Assembly: GCF_000969835.1 (NCBI RefSeq)
Contig: NZ_KQ033912.1
Location: 1,288,538-1,352,537 of the forward strand
Length of the DNA: 64,000 nt
DNA from: Parabacteroides goldsteinii DSM 19448 = WAL 12034
GTDB taxonomy: Bacteria; Bacteroidota; Bacteroidia; Bacteroidales; Tannerellaceae
Direction of reading: 5' to 3'
Part shown: in pieces, positions 63,931 through 64,000 of the stretch
Layout of the letters: the number at the start of each line of letters is the position of its first letter
Position numbering within the stretch: position 1 is the stretch's first letter
Notes under the pieces: generated by a model
What the model was told of the DNA's origin: nothing
The model's database searches: none
Seen by the model: only the letters and a program-made list of their open reading frames with translations
Program-made: the position numbers and the translations under genes

Positions 63931-64000
63931 ATGAAAAAGGGTAGAATTTTCACAAATTGTTTGTTTATTGTTTGCACACTGATGGCAGCAATTTCTTTCA
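63931..64000 (+). CDS. Start of an exported protein, truncated by the window end
   Basis: From the ATG the frame reads MKKGRIFTNCLFIVCTLMAAIS, a signal peptide start. The leader motif ATAGGGTAA lies 26 bases upstream, as before several fimbrial genes, so this may be another surface or fimbrial gene. Only 23 codons are visible. Confidence 0.6.
   Translation, partial: MKKGRIFTNCLFIVCTLMAAISF

Noticed and set aside
1..64000. tRNA or rRNA genes
   Set aside because: None recognised by eye; a covariance-model search would be decisive.

Overview
The window comes from a Bacteroidales chromosome, most likely a gut Parabacteroides or close relative. This rests on four SusC/SusD-type genes or pairs, ECF sigma/FecR trans-envelope signalling, Mfa-type lipoprotein fimbrillins, HU-related DNA-binding proteins, the rimP-nusA-infB-cvpA-sufBCD gene order, the lack of Shine-Dalgarno sites, and promoters of the Bacteroides type (TTTG at -33, TAnnTTTG at -7). 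Genus is an inference; no rRNA gene is present and I saw no tRNA gene. || Layout. 1-4.6 kb: end of a glycan locus (SusC tail, SusD, GH92 alpha-mannosidase) followed by an ECF sigma gene behind repeated ACAATAGT boxes. 4.6-13.3 kb (minus): a second locus with its own ECF sigma, FecR anti-sigma, an STN-containing SusC, SusD and a secreted phosphodiesterase with a PA14 domain. 13.3-23.4 kb (minus): GNAT and VOC genes, then sufDCB, cvpA, infB, nusA, rimP, with a clear promoter before rimP. 24.3-29.4 kb (plus): a SusC/SusD pair. 29.4-34.3 kb (plus): a thiamine uptake operon under a TPP riboswitch (TonB receptor, PnuT, thiamine pyrophosphokinase) carrying a DUF1016 nuclease-like gene. 34.3-36.9 kb (minus): DUF3575 and DUF3868 genes of the kind that accompany Mfa-type fimbriae. 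37-58.5 kb: a variable fimbrial region bracketed by two Rpn-like PD-(D/E)XK genes. 58.5-64 kb: an AAA/PD-(D/E)XK protein, a canonical HU gene, a hybrid histidine kinase with a C-terminal AraC domain, and the start of another exported protein. || The variable region is the most interesting part. It holds seven fimbrillin-like lipoproteins, three intact HU-related genes and at least three HU-related remnants, a decayed YoeB toxin beside an intact antitoxin, repeated orphan promoters, and a compact three-gene module of unknown function (39118-41878). That module sits where fimbrillin genes would be expected: it is preceded by a fimbrial promoter, leader and truncated signal peptide, and followed by an HU remnant and repeat that also occur beside the intact fimbrial operon. 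Its middle protein has motifs resembling the class III nucleotide cyclase fold and its last protein is a four-helix membrane protein. || Five promoters in this region (before DUF3575, before the module, and before three fimbrillin genes) share one exact architecture: TTTACC-like box, 21 bases, CTAT, 22 bases, TACnTTTG. Many of the genes concerned also have AGGGTAA or a close variant in the leader. This points to one regulator for all the fimbrial units and for the inserted module.
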